Below, one piece after another: positions 28,001-36,601 of a stretch of DNA of 64,000 nt. This DNA is from UBA4416 sp040389965 (lineage in GTDB: Bacteria > Bacteroidota > Bacteroidia > B-17B0 > Aurantibacillaceae): positions 14,422 to 78,421 of the forward strand of contig JAZJZF010000083.1 in assembly GCA_040389965.1 (NCBI GenBank), written 5' to 3'. How positions within the stretch are numbered: position 1 is the first letter of the stretch; each line of letters begins with the position of its first letter. Under the pieces are notes generated by a model that was given only the letters and a program-made list of their open reading frames with translations, had not been told where the DNA came from and made no database searches. The translations under genes and the position numbers were made by a program.

Positions 28001-28907
28001 AAATAACAGAAGCCCTGCCTGCATATTCTAAATTAAAGGCAGTGCTATAGGTTGTATTTGGAACTCCCAAACCATAATAAATAGAAAGGTTACCTGCGTT
28101 ACCGCCACCGCCACCGCCGCAGTTATTGGCATTACCGCCGCCGCCGCCATTTGCAGGAGCTCCTTTACATTGTTTTCCTAAAGTGTCATTGGTAGCTGCT
28201 GAGTTAATCAAGCGGTCACTTCCAATACCTTCTCCTTTTTCAGCGCCATCATTGGGGTTTTTAGTAACGTAATTACCATTTCCGGTTCCCGGATCTCCAA
28301 CAGGAACGCCGCCTCTAAAGCCTAGGCCATTGGCAGAAATAATTCCCCCTGAATTAACAGTTGTATTTCCATCGACCTCTGCGGCCAAAACACCGCCAAT
28401 TGTACCGTTCCAGGCATCTGTGGTAAGTGTGCCGGTAGAAGTGATATTTAAAGAAGAATACCTTGGCATCCTTACAATTTGTGTTTTTCCGGAAACACTG
28501 TAAGGATAAGTCAAGCCGCAATTTATTTCAATTTGAGTAGCAGATATAACAGACTTTACCTCTGCAAATTCGTAATTACCACAGGTGCCATAGCTATAAA
28601 TATTTCCATAGGTGCTATCAGGAGCCCAAACAGGTGTAGGAATCAGTTTTATCAGAGTGCCCTGCATTTGAATAATCATGATTAAATCGCCGGGTGCCAG
28701 TGCCCCGCTAAATCTGCCATTCGTATTTAAGCTGCTTGCCGCTACATTTATAGTTGCATTGCCCACAGCTGCCCCTACAGTAAGGGAGGTAAATTCGTTT
28801 ATTTTGGTACTTGCTGTAATAGTGCTTGCACCATTTTTTCCCTTTTGAGAAAATCCGGACAGGCACATTAATGTCATTGATATAAAAAAGTAAGCTTTAA
28901 GCTTCAT
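25044..28907 (-). CDS. Glycine-rich/Ig-like surface protein with T9SS type B sorting domain
   Basis: 1287 residues. The signal peptide is about 1-20 (ending GFSQ). Residues about 30-520 are rich in Gly, Asn and Thr with runs such as GGGGGNANNCGGGGGGNAG and GGGGAGHKS, probably a repetitive beta-structure. About 525-1060 holds seven or so Ig-like repeats of 75-80 residues (pattern TICAGQSATLTA, SYTWSTGxxT, ISVSPxxTTxYTVTG), then a PKD domain (about 1070-1185). The last about 95 residues (NVFTPNNDTKNDLFKI, FDRWGIKMYEW, YWDGKTKTG) form a type B T9SS sorting domain. No PorP/SprF partner is adjacent, unlike the first type B gene. It is probably a surface adhesin. Confidence 0.9.
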   Translation of the reverse strand: MKLKAYFFISMTLMCLSGFSQKGKNGASTITASTKINEFTSLTVGAAVGNATINVAASSLNTNGRFSGALAPGDLIMIIQMQGTLIKLIPTPVWAPDSTYGNIYSYGTCGNYEFAEVKSVISATQIEINCGLTYPYSVSGKTQIVRMPRYSSLNITSTGTLTTDAWNGTIGGVLAAEVDGNTTVNSGGIISANGLGFRGGVPVGDPGTGNGNYVTKNPNDGAEKGEGIGSDRLINSAATNDTLGKQCKGAPANGGGGGNANNCGGGGGGNAGNLSIYYGLGVPNTTYSTAFNLEYAGRASVISSGGGKGGYGTSTVNGNPNVYGPNNSFWGSFLRPKHGGYGGRPLDYSTGKIYMGGGGGAGHKSASQSNGTNASGGGAGGGIIYLLNYGTISGTGTITANGANGINAFGNATISNPTQGIDGAGGAGAGGTIILKSNGTISGITTNANGGTGGNQVITGASTNEGQGPGGGGSGGYIAGNGSVFTQNVNGGTNGVSNALAFTTAFPMNGATSGNTGLSGQLIPTYTFSPASTSQTICSNQSATLSATTNDPAATTQWYNASTGGNAVATGTLYVTPVYPTAGTYTVYAGLCPGIYRVPITITVNSGLVLSVNNPTVCPGQSVVLTPTSSATSYSWSTTQTTNTISVSPATTTVYTVTGTNGSCSGMQTSTVTIGSGLGVSVSSATICQGTGTVLTASSASSYTWNTGANTNTISVNPASTTVYTVSGSAGTCTGSATSTVTVRALPVLTVTAAPSSICAGQSSTLTALGAVTYTWSTGVNTSTQTVTPVITTGYTVFATNSNGCTNTSPYTVTVSLTAGPALSVNSSTICPGQTATLTAIGSASSYSWSTSQTTNSISVSPASNTVYTVTGTSAGCSTIETATVTIGAAFSISVNNPTICAGQSVVLTPTSSATSYTWSTTQTTNTISVSPTSNTSYAVTASSGGCTGVGTANVTVNTGPPISATSATICAGQSAALTANGATSYTWNTGETTSVINPSPVTTTNYTVAGSNGNGCATNFVTTVNVSPSPNLSILTANTSGCLPSTNCISFTNTSVSTNTTITYSFGDGTTGTSTNPTHCYLSVGLYTVSATVTDLGSGCSSSYILPTAVTISNKPIALFSVQEGTLVPFGTSIHVTNNSTNATTYNWDICGISANTRDISVPLSDTGTCCIKLTASNAGCSDQTTQCIKIIDETSINIPNVFTPNNDTKNDLFKINTKGIKTLSCIIFDRWGIKMYEWDGVNGYWDGKTKTGALATDGSYYYIVTYTDFKDTSKTEKGFLSLFRN

Positions 28908-28931
28908 AGTACATTATTATATATTTACTTT

Positions 28932-28939
28932 CAAATATA
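28932..28939 (-). promoter_or_regulatory. Candidate -7 box for the glycine-rich type B gene
   Basis: The minus strand reads TATATTTG, an exact TAnnTTTG match, 25 bases upstream of the start at 28907. An upstream TTTG lies only about 14 bases away, shorter than the usual spacer. Confidence 0.45.
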
Positions 28940-28963
28940 CAAAATCAGAAACTCAAAAAAAAA

Positions 28964-30211
28964 TTACTTAAATTCTCCAAAAAGAATGGAAAAATACTCG
29001 CTGTAGCTCCAGTTGTCTGATTTATAAAGGCATCCGTCGTAGCTAAACATAAATTTTATATTTATAACTATAAATAAAAGAAACAAAACATAAAATAGTT
29101 TTGGGATTTTTACATTTGAAAAACAAACCGGCAAAAACAACAGGATAATTATATCATTTATAGCCCTGTGCCCAAAGCCGCAACCAAGGCTTAAACTCCA
29201 CCACGAAGCATACAAAATGATGTAGATAATTAACAATGGAACTGTTAATTTGCTATAGACTGATTTAGTATAAAAGGAAAAAATTAACAGAGCAATAATA
29301 ACGGGGTAATATGTTAAAAGGCCATTGTGAGGGGAGCATAATAAGGTAATAGTCCGGTTAAGAGAAGGAAAGAAAAAAGGCTCTTTATGATACGAATTAG
29401 ACAAAAAGCTTCCAAAAGCATATTTGTAATACAATAGCTGAGGGAAAACAATAATGAAACAAGCCAGCCCAATGGCAACAAACTGCCCCAGAGTTACTGT
29501 TTTTAAAGAAGCAAAATTTAAATGCTTACTATAATACAAAAGGAAAAGCAGTGCGGGAGCCAGAAAGAGGATGTTAACCGGCCTGATCATAACAAAAACA
29601 GCAGATAGAATGCCCAGCCATAAAAATTTAATAAAGCTGCTGTGCCCGGTGTTTTTAAAGAATAAGAAAAGAATAACAGACAGGCAACAAAAGGAATAAA
29701 CATGCGACATTCCTGTTTCAAATATGCCGTAATAAAAAATGCCTGAACTAAATGCAATAGTTGCTAATAGCAGAATAGTAAGGGATTTTGACCTGAATTC
29801 TCTTATCGTGAAAAATAGAAAAAACAATCCCAGTGTAAGATAAAAGCATCCTGCAAAGTCAACAGACCTTTGATAATATATTGAATAGCCTGTTTTGTCT
29901 GTCGATAAAGCATGTGCCAAAAGCCAGAAAGGACTTTGAAGAAGTGCTACGCCATAAGGGTATTTTGTGATGACTTTATGAGAGAGTGAATCTATTTCGA
30001 AACCATAGCCTGTTTTTGCAGCCAGACTATCCGGAAAAGAAACATTATGATAGATAAACACGGAAGGCAGGTAAACATTATATCCTGCTTTATCTGCCCA
30101 GAGTTCGGAGTGGTAGGAGTAAGGTTGTGCATGCGAATGCCTGTTCAAAGACACAAAACACATGGCTGCATAAATAATAAGAAAACATAAAACTATTTTT
30201 AATTTATTCAT
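28964..30211 (-). CDS. Polytopic membrane protein, glycosyltransferase-like (GT39/87-like topology)
   Basis: 415 residues with about ten hydrophobic segments and a first periplasmic loop (about 28-105) containing WADKAGYNVYLPSVF and YPYGVALLQSPFWLLAHAL. That organisation recalls lipid-linked-sugar glycosyltransferases of Bacteroidota (GT39/GT87-like, acidic residue near the end of the first loop). No further motif confirms the activity. It follows the DUF423 gene by 17 bases and is the last of a three-gene minus-strand unit that starts at 31748. The substrate is unknown; a role in surface polysaccharide or protein glycosylation is possible but only inferred from topology. Confidence 0.75.
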   Translation of the reverse strand: MNKLKIVLCFLIIYAAMCFVSLNRHSHAQPYSYHSELWADKAGYNVYLPSVFIYHNVSFPDSLAAKTGYGFEIDSLSHKVITKYPYGVALLQSPFWLLAHALSTDKTGYSIYYQRSVDFAGCFYLTLGLFFLFFTIREFRSKSLTILLLATIAFSSGIFYYGIFETGMSHVYSFCCLSVILFLFFKNTGHSSFIKFLWLGILSAVFVMIRPVNILFLAPALLFLLYYSKHLNFASLKTVTLGQFVAIGLACFIIVFPQLLYYKYAFGSFLSNSYHKEPFFFPSLNRTITLLCSPHNGLLTYYPVIIALLIFSFYTKSVYSKLTVPLLIIYIILYASWWSLSLGCGFGHRAINDIIILLFLPVCFSNVKIPKLFYVLFLLFIVINIKFMFSYDGCLYKSDNWSYSEYFSILFGEFK

Positions 30212-30228
30212 GCGTAATAGCTATAAAT

Positions 30229-30642
30229 TTAGGAGAGTTTTTCTTTTCTCAACGCTAGCAATGCCAAAAAGATCCAACCTGCTATAAAGAACAAACCACC
30301 TATAGGCGTTATCGGGCCAAGTACCCTCAGGCCTTCTGCACCATACAAATTGCGGGTACATAAAAAATAAAGCGAACCCGAAAATAAGACGATACCTGTA
30401 AAAAAACACCAGTAGGCCCAATTGATAAATTTATGTGTGATGTGTTTCGATAAAAGAATTAGTGCCAGCATAGCCAGCGTGTGATACATCTGGTATTTCA
30501 CGGCAGTATCAAACCCGTTCAACTGATCGGGAGTAATTAAGCCTGTTGGTAATTTACTTTTTAAATAATGCGCTCCTAAAGCTCCCAGCGCAACAGCCTT
30601 GGCTCCGGCTATAGCAGTTAAAAATAATTTTAAATCTCTCAT
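30229..30642 (-). CDS. DUF423 family small membrane protein (YgdD/TMEM256-like)
   Basis: 137 residues with four hydrophobic segments. The family signature is clear: GAKAVALGALGAH at 13-25, YQMYHTLAMLAL at about 50-61, a SGSLYFLC segment and GPITPIGGLFFIAGWIFLA near the end. Members are found across bacteria and in mitochondria of animals (TMEM256). Their function is not established. The gene sits between a DUF4476 protein gene (8 bases) and the glycosyltransferase-like gene (17 bases) on the same strand. Confidence 0.92.
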   Translation of the reverse strand: MRDLKLFLTAIAGAKAVALGALGAHYLKSKLPTGLITPDQLNGFDTAVKYQMYHTLAMLALILLSKHITHKFINWAYWCFFTGIVLFSGSLYFLCTRNLYGAEGLRVLGPITPIGGLFFIAGWIFLALLALRKEKLS

Positions 30643-30650
30643 TGGACATT

Positions 30651-31748
30651 TTATTTAGAAATGAATTTTAAAAACTCCTGTTTTGTTTCCGAAAATTGAA
30701 ATTGCTCTGCCAGGTCTTTTGCCTTGTCTTTATCAACAATAACAATATAAGCACATTTCAGGCATTCCAGCTTTTCCCTGTCATGTGTAAAGAGCTGAGT
30801 TATTTGTTTGGTTTGTTCGGTAGAAAGGCAAACGTTTACCAGGGCTCTTTTTGTGGCAACAAGCTTTTCATTTTCGTACCCGCTGTTTTTTAATTTGGTG
30901 TAAAGTCCCTCAAAGGCTTTAGCATCAATGGCCTGAATGCATTGTAATTTCTGTTGTTTTACACTGTTTTCCTGCTCTTCAATAAAGGTAGTGTAATTAT
31001 CTTTGATGGTTTGATACTTAAACACAGTATAAAGCTGCGAAATGTTTTTTTTATCGCTTACATGTAAGTAGGCCGGTTTTGCAATATTGAGCCTGTCAAT
31101 TTCCGAAGGAAACGTTAATAATAGTTCCTGAAGTTGAGACGTTGTATAACAGTTAAAGGCAACAATATCTGTTACATAGCCTATTTGCCTGGCATCGTCA
31201 TTAATGCTTTTCAGCAATTTGATGGCATAAGCCATATCTTTTTCATTAAGTGCTACCTCACATGTTTTTGTTTCTGTATTATAGTTATTAAAAAAAACAG
31301 GCTTATTGTTATGGGCTTTATACAGGTTGCCATAAATACTATTATCTACAACGGGAGCTTTTTCTTTGGGAGCTTCGGGTACCGGTGGAGCAGGAGGGCC
31401 CGATAATTCGGAAACCGATTTAAATTCCAATACCAGCTTTTTACCATTGTAAACCAGTGCATAGGTGAATTCTTTATGACTGTATTTAGGCTCGTTTACA
31501 AATAATACGGAATCATTCAGCTTCCATTCTTTGTTATTTATAATAGAGGCAATTTCGACCTGATGCCAGCCTAATTGCAGATCATATGATTTTACATTAG
31601 ACTGGGCAATAGTATTGATCCTGGCTCTATCGACAGACAAAAGAAAAGGGTCGCCGCCAGCACTGAAAATAACTAATGAATTAGACTGGGATTTTAGGAT
31701 ACATGCATTTAAAAGGGTAATAATAGCTATTGTGTATTTTTGTAGCAT
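30651..31748 (-). CDS. Exported DUF4476-domain protein
   Basis: 365 residues with a signal peptide (about 1-20, ACILKSQ). The N-terminal part (about 20-115) is beta-rich and is followed by a Pro-rich linker (GPPAPPVPEAPKEKAP). The middle and the end each contain a segment of the DUF4476 type (about 155-250 and about 265-365): KSINDDARQIGYVTDIVAFN, TTSQLQELLLTFPSEIDRL, and near the C-terminus LFTHDREKLECLKCAY. DUF4476 is common in exported Bacteroidota proteins and in animals (Proteinase-inhibitor-like naming exists) but has no settled function. First gene of a three-gene minus-strand unit; a TAnnTTTG box lies upstream. Confidence 0.85.
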   Translation of the reverse strand: MLQKYTIAIITLLNACILKSQSNSLVIFSAGGDPFLLSVDRARINTIAQSNVKSYDLQLGWHQVEIASIINNKEWKLNDSVLFVNEPKYSHKEFTYALVYNGKKLVLEFKSVSELSGPPAPPVPEAPKEKAPVVDNSIYGNLYKAHNNKPVFFNNYNTETKTCEVALNEKDMAYAIKLLKSINDDARQIGYVTDIVAFNCYTTSQLQELLLTFPSEIDRLNIAKPAYLHVSDKKNISQLYTVFKYQTIKDNYTTFIEEQENSVKQQKLQCIQAIDAKAFEGLYTKLKNSGYENEKLVATKRALVNVCLSTEQTKQITQLFTHDREKLECLKCAYIVIVDKDKAKDLAEQFQFSETKQEFLKFISK

Positions 31749-31768
31749 GTAGATAAGTTTCCGGTTAA

Positions 31769-31788
31769 CAAATTTAAGGTTATTTTTG
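31769..31788. promoter_or_regulatory. Back-to-back -7 boxes of a divergent promoter
   Basis: Minus strand TAAATTTG (31769-31776) serves the DUF4476 gene starting at 31748. Plus strand TATTTTTG (31781-31788) serves the saccharopine dehydrogenase gene starting at 31806. Both match TAnnTTTG and are only four bases apart, so polymerase binding at one should exclude the other. Confidence 0.5.
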
Positions 31789-31805
31789 CGATAGAAATTA
31801 GTGTT

Positions 31806-33137
31806 ATGAGTAAAATTTTAATTATCGGGGCGGGACGCTCTTCTTCAAGTTTAATACAGTATTTATTATCTAATGCAAAAGCAAACAGCTGGCATGTAAC
31901 CATTGCCGATGCCAATAAGGCTGCGGTAGAAGCAAAGATCGCAAATTATAAAGACAATGCTACGGCTGTTGAATTTGATGTGACCAATGCTGCTTTACGT
32001 GAACAATTAATAGCACAGGCAGATTTTGTGATTTCCATGCTTCCTGCCTTTATGCATGGTGATGTAGCCAGAGATTGTGTAAGACTTGGTAAACATGTTG
32101 CCACAGCAAGTTATGTAAGTGCCGATATGAAAGAGCTTGATGCGGAAGCAAAACAGAAAAATATTTTATTATTGAACGAGTGTGGTCTGGATCCCGGAAT
32201 TGACCATGCATCTGCCATGAAAGTGATTCATCACATTAAAGAAATTGGTGGAAAAATAACAGGCTTTAAATCTTTTTGTGGAGGCCTGGTTGCTCCCGAA
32301 AGCAACGATAATCCGTGGGGCTATAAATTTAGCTGGAACCCCCGTAATGTAGTATTAGCAGGGCAGGGAACAGCACAGTTCATAGAAAACGGAAATTTAA
32401 AATTTATTCCTTACAACCGTATCTATACGCAAACCGAAACCATTGAAATGGAAGGTTACGGAAAGTTTGATGGTTACGCAAACCGTGATAGCATTAGTTA
32501 TAAAGAACCTTATGGTTTAATCGATACAACTACCATGCTACGTGGTACCTTACGTATGCCAGGCTATTGCAAAGCATGGAACGTATTTGTGAAATTAGGT
32601 TTAACGGATGATACGTATAAAATTAAGCATGCTGACTCTATGACCTATACTCAGTTAATAGAATCGTTCTTACCTGATGGATCAGCCAATGCAAAGGTTA
32701 AGCTAATGGCGTTTATGGGGCCGGAAATGGATGATGAGGTAATGAGTAAATTAGAGTATCTCGAATTATTTTCGAATAAACCAATCGTATTAAAAGAAGG
32801 CTCTCCTGCCGAATTATTACAGCACCTGTTGGAAGAAAAATGGTTACTGAAACCGGGAGATAAAGACATGATTGTGATGCAGCACCAGTTCGAATACCAG
32901 TTGAATGGTTTGCCTAAACAATTAAACTCTTCGTTGGTAGTTATTGGCGATGACGAAGTGCACACCGCTATGGCTAAAACAGTGGGCCTGCCTTTGGCAA
33001 TAACGGTAAAGAATTTCCTGACCGGTAAATTTAGATTGTATGGAGTGCAGATCCCTACAGTAAAAGAAATTTATGAGCCTTTGCTGGAAGAACTGGAAAC
33101 CTTAGGGCTAAAGTTTATAGAGAAAGAAGTAATGTAA
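31806..33137 (+). CDS. Saccharopine dehydrogenase (L-glutamate-forming type) family protein
   Basis: 443 residues. The N-terminus is a Rossmann fold (ILIIGAGRSSSSLIQYLL at 4-21, DANKAAVEAKI). The catalytic and substrate region includes VISMLPAFMHGDVARDCVRL and NECGLDPGIDHASAMKVI, then FCGGLVAPESNDNPWGYKFSWNPRNVV, which are diagnostic of the LYS9/saccharopine reductase family. Enzymes of this type interconvert saccharopine with 2-aminoadipate semialdehyde plus glutamate. In Bacteroidota it is usually paired with a saccharopine dehydrogenase of the other type for lysine breakdown; no such partner is in the window. It is transcribed alone from a divergent promoter and ends at a strong terminator. 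Confidence 0.92.
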   Translation: MSKILIIGAGRSSSSLIQYLLSNAKANSWHVTIADANKAAVEAKIANYKDNATAVEFDVTNAALREQLIAQADFVISMLPAFMHGDVARDCVRLGKHVATASYVSADMKELDAEAKQKNILLLNECGLDPGIDHASAMKVIHHIKEIGGKITGFKSFCGGLVAPESNDNPWGYKFSWNPRNVVLAGQGTAQFIENGNLKFIPYNRIYTQTETIEMEGYGKFDGYANRDSISYKEPYGLIDTTTMLRGTLRMPGYCKAWNVFVKLGLTDDTYKIKHADSMTYTQLIESFLPDGSANAKVKLMAFMGPEMDDEVMSKLEYLELFSNKPIVLKEGSPAELLQHLLEEKWLLKPGDKDMIVMQHQFEYQLNGLPKQLNSSLVVIGDDEVHTAMAKTVGLPLAITVKNFLTGKFRLYGVQIPTVKEIYEPLLEELETLGLKFIEKEVM

Positions 33138-33190
33138 CTTATAAAATGTTATTCTAAATAGTTACAACAAAGAACATACACTTATTAAAA

Positions 33191-33227
33191 AAAAAGCGGC
33201 TATCTGAATTTCAGATAGCCGCTTTTT
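33191..33227. terminator. Bidirectional intrinsic terminator
   Basis: A perfect 17-base inverted repeat, arms 33191-33207 and 33211-33227, with a three-base loop. The core GCGGCTATCTGA is followed by T runs in both directions. It separates the convergent saccharopine dehydrogenase and phytase-like genes. Confidence 0.93.
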
Positions 33228-33243
33228 GCGTAAGGCCTGTTAA

Positions 33244-36200
33244 TTATTGGGCTACAACAATTTTTTGAGGTAATACGTTTTTAGCTGATCTATTCATTAA
33301 ATAATAAATGCCATTTGGTAAACCGTTTACGTTTGCCTGGTAATTATTGTTTGCATTTAAGGAGATAACTTTTAATTCTTCACCTAATTGGTTTACAATT
33401 GAAAGCATTAAATCTGAACTTGTTTTAATAATAAACTCACCATTGTTTGGATTTGGAAATACAGACAATAATGCCGGCTCGTTAGCTGCCAAATCTTCAA
33501 TAGACGTACAGTTAGAAACAGATTGTGTAATGTTTGATGTGTTACTGCATCCGTTTGCGTTTTTACCTGTTACAGTATATACAGTAGTTGATGTAGGAGA
33601 AACCGATACAGTGGTACCTGTCATATTACCCGGATTCCAGGTATAAGACGCAGCACCTGAACCTGTTAAATTAACACTACTACCTGTACAAATTAAAGAA
33701 TTACTACTGCTTGCAGAAACTGTAGGTAAAGGATTAACCGTAATAGCTTGTGAAACAGTTGCTTTACAAGTGGTTACAGTATTAGTTCCTGTAATGCTAT
33801 AGGTTGTAGATGATGCGGGAGTAAATGCCACACCGTTTGATATACCACCCGTAAAGGAATACGTATTTGCACCGCTTGCTGTTATAGTTACCGGTTGTCC
33901 GGCGCATACTACTGTAGCACTAGGACTTACAGTAAGTGTAGGACTTACTGTAAAAGTAAGCACCTTAGTGTTTGAAATAGAAATACATCCGTTAACATTA
34001 GTCGTATATAATTCATACGAACCTGCAGTTTTAGCGTAGTAAGAAGAAGCGCCTGCACCTGTTATTGGCGTCGAATTATTTTTCCATTGGTAATTTGTAC
34101 CGGCCGAAGCAACCATTGTTAATTGTATAGAATCGCCGCTGCAAGCCGAAATGGTTGAACTTGCAATAGTAGTATTACCACATAAATTTAATTTTCTGCT
34201 TCTTGGAAAAGAAAAAGTGTAGATGTAGCTTTTAACGTTATTGTAAGATGCTACACCATCTGAGTTATTTGAAATAAGACCAAAATCATTATCGTTTGCA
34301 ATAGCAATACAGGTATCATTAATAATAGTTATACCTTCTTCCTTTTCAATGTTAGGATCATAACCGTTAGCTATTAAGTCGATTAACAAAGTTTTCTTTA
34401 CAACAGTAACACCATTTGCTGCTGCAGTAGTTGAATCCAATAACTGCTCAAATGATTTTGTGCCTGACGCGTAGATCATATGTTGTGTAGGATTAATAGG
34501 AGTGGCAGGTGTAATATCTACTAAATAGATTTTTCCGTACGACTCTGTTGAACTTTTACCGTGTTCCAGGATCAATACTTCATGATCGTTTATGGCAACG
34601 GCATCGCCTATATAACGCTTATCATTTTTAATACTGCTTAATGAGCCGCTTGCAGGAACAGCATCATGTTCGTAGCCCAGCATACGGGTGGTGTTAGTTC
34701 TTGTATCGATTTCAACAAAGCGGTGCAGACGTGTATTCTTTTTTAAGTTCACATCACTCGCAGGAAACAGGATCGTATTTTGTATAAAGCCATATACTTT
34801 TTTATTAGGCATAAATGCTACACCCTCAAATCCTTTGTTTGGATTTCTGAATTTAAAAATGGTATCAATAGCAATATCTTCCGGCTGAGCGCCTGGTAAA
34901 CCTCCGTATGGAGCATAACGGTTTATAACCTTACCATTAGCGTCTGTATGCCAAATGCTCACACCATATTCTTCAGGGATCCAAAAATCACTGTTATTAC
35001 CATCTGTAAATCCTTCAGAATCTATGCCCCATATATCCGGAGATACAACTGTACCGTTAGTATCCGAAAGCGCTATTTCTCCGGTTCCACCGGTTTGCGC
35101 AGGGTTAATTAATCCTGAAGTAGAGGAATTGTTAGGTCTTTTTATGGTAAAAGAAGAAAGGTATATCAACGAATCGCCCTGAGCTTTAAAGCGCATCACA
35201 TTTGGATTAAAAGCAGGCATAGCAAATAGCTTTGCTGTATTACTTGCTCCACCCATTGCTAAAGCATGGTTGTTATTATTAGCATCTAAATTAGGTCCAC
35301 GATCGGTAACAACATAAAATTCATTAGTAGTACCTTTGATATAATTTAATCCTGAAAAACCTCCGTTAGGAATGTTTAAACCCTGGTATGTACCAATGGT
35401 TTGAGGATGTTTCCAGGTATAAGCTTTTGCAATGATCCCTGTATTTAATAAAGGGAAATTTTGAGCAACAGTCATTGTATTTAAAGCAATGTCAGAAATA
35501 CCATTAATGCCAAGTGTGTAAGAAACACCAATAGGCAAAGGCGCTGATAAGTTAAGTGTTGCTGTATCGCCGGTAGCATTTAATGTGATTGAACTGATTG
35601 TAGAAGCCGGTGTAAATGTATAATGTGTAGTTGCAGTAGCAGACGCTGCTGTAACAGGCTCACTGAATTTTACTTTTACTGTTGACCCATTAAGCAGGTA
35701 AGCATTTGATACTGCCGGAGGCGTTACATCGCTTGCAATAACAGACGTTATTTTAATGTCGTCTATTTTGTAGTTTGAGCTTGTTCCTGTTCTGTTAAAA
35801 GTATAACGTAAATAAAGCGTTGCCTGATTATTAGCGCCTGCAGGAAGATCCAGGCCGGAACCTGTTGCAAGACCCCAGCCTCCAGCTGTTGGTTCTGTAT
35901 AAACAATCGGGGTATAAGTTACATTATTAGTACTCCATTCAAATGAGTAAGTAGCATTGGTATTATACCCGGCTGATGATTTTCTCAGACCAAAGGATAC
36001 ATTGATATTACTGTAAGTTAAGGTACTTATTTGTAGCACAGCCGTGGAAATACCAATAGGAGAAGAAGGTTCGCTGTTTCCTGCAGTGTTGGTAAAAGTA
36101 ACCGAGTTACCTTCTCCAAGGTATGCACCACCGGAAACACCTGTGTAGCCACTTGAAGGTGTGTTGGTACTGGTATTCATGCCAATGCCAGTAAAGGTCC

Positions 36201-36339
36201 AGTTGGCGGGATTTACGTTAGCAACAGTTCCAAAATCGGTACTGTAAATAACGGTTTGAGCTTTTGCATTTAGGGTCAATAAAATGCACACAAAAAGTGT
36301 GATGATGATCCCCTGATTTTTAAATAGTGGTTTATTCAT
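33244..36339 (-). CDS. Secreted esterase-like (phytase-like) protein with T9SS type A sorting domain
   Basis: 1031 residues from the ATG at 36339. An in-frame ATG at 36372 would place 11 extra residues before the signal peptide (ends LNAKAQ), so the inner start is used. Order: a jelly-roll-like N-terminal domain (about 25-205), a bacterial Ig-like domain (about 206-300, PPAVSNAYLLNGSTVKVKF), and an esterase-like-activity-of-phytase domain (about 320-725: GGFSGLNYIKGTTNEFYVVTDRGP, GFEGVAFMP, EEGITIINDTCIAIANDNDFG). Three Ig-like repeats follow (about 735-960), then a type A T9SS sorting domain (LLSVFPNPNNGEF ... LPNGIYYLM). It should be exported by T9SS. The substrate of the beta-propeller-like domain, phosphate ester or other ester, cannot be read from the sequence. 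Confidence 0.88.
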   Translation of the reverse strand: MNKPLFKNQGIIITLFVCILLTLNAKAQTVIYSTDFGTVANVNPANWTFTGIGMNTSTNTPSSGYTGVSGGAYLGEGNSVTFTNTAGNSEPSSPIGISTAVLQISTLTYSNINVSFGLRKSSAGYNTNATYSFEWSTNNVTYTPIVYTEPTAGGWGLATGSGLDLPAGANNQATLYLRYTFNRTGTSSNYKIDDIKITSVIASDVTPPAVSNAYLLNGSTVKVKFSEPVTAASATATTHYTFTPASTISSITLNATGDTATLNLSAPLPIGVSYTLGINGISDIALNTMTVAQNFPLLNTGIIAKAYTWKHPQTIGTYQGLNIPNGGFSGLNYIKGTTNEFYVVTDRGPNLDANNNNHALAMGGASNTAKLFAMPAFNPNVMRFKAQGDSLIYLSSFTIKRPNNSSTSGLINPAQTGGTGEIALSDTNGTVVSPDIWGIDSEGFTDGNNSDFWIPEEYGVSIWHTDANGKVINRYAPYGGLPGAQPEDIAIDTIFKFRNPNKGFEGVAFMPNKKVYGFIQNTILFPASDVNLKKNTRLHRFVEIDTRTNTTRMLGYEHDAVPASGSLSSIKNDKRYIGDAVAINDHEVLILEHGKSSTESYGKIYLVDITPATPINPTQHMIYASGTKSFEQLLDSTTAAANGVTVVKKTLLIDLIANGYDPNIEKEEGITIINDTCIAIANDNDFGLISNNSDGVASYNNVKSYIYTFSFPRSRKLNLCGNTTIASSTISACSGDSIQLTMVASAGTNYQWKNNSTPITGAGASSYYAKTAGSYELYTTNVNGCISISNTKVLTFTVSPTLTVSPSATVVCAGQPVTITASGANTYSFTGGISNGVAFTPASSTTYSITGTNTVTTCKATVSQAITVNPLPTVSASSSNSLICTGSSVNLTGSGAASYTWNPGNMTGTTVSVSPTSTTVYTVTGKNANGCSNTSNITQSVSNCTSIEDLAANEPALLSVFPNPNNGEFIIKTSSDLMLSIVNQLGEELKVISLNANNNYQANVNGLPNGIYYLMNRSAKNVLPQKIVVAQ

Positions 36340-36601
36340 AGTTGAAGTTTTTCCTGCAAATATCTTTTGCAAACCAGGAATCTATTTTAATGGAACATCA
36401 TTAAAATATTATGACCACTACCTCTTATGTTACCTGTAAATCATAAAGGTGTATAGAAGACCTTAAGAGTGGTTAATGTTTAATTTACATAGGGCTGATT
36501 GTTAATAAGGTGTTGACGATAAAATGGGTCGTTTTAACGTTTTTCTGGCTCAATTGGGGCTATTTTTTTATACATTTATCGAACTTAAAAAAAATAAAAC
36601 C
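36340..36601. other. Divergent intergenic region between two type A T9SS genes
   Basis: 262 bases between the starts at 36339 and 36602. It is AT-rich. On the minus strand GATATTTG close to 36360 is a near match to the -7 consensus, which supports the 36339 start. In-frame ATG codons at 36372 and 36524 exist but would create non-secretory N-termini. No RNA gene or repeat was seen. Confidence 0.4.

Noticed and set aside
25044..28907. CRISPR-like or tandem DNA repeat from regularly spaced similar segments
   Set aside because: The repeats are coding Ig-like and Gly-rich protein repeats of unequal DNA sequence, not identical repeats with unique spacers.
36524..36601. Longer N-terminus for the Ig-repeat protein
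   Set aside because: It would place 26 residues in front of a clear signal peptide; the ATG at 36602 is more likely.
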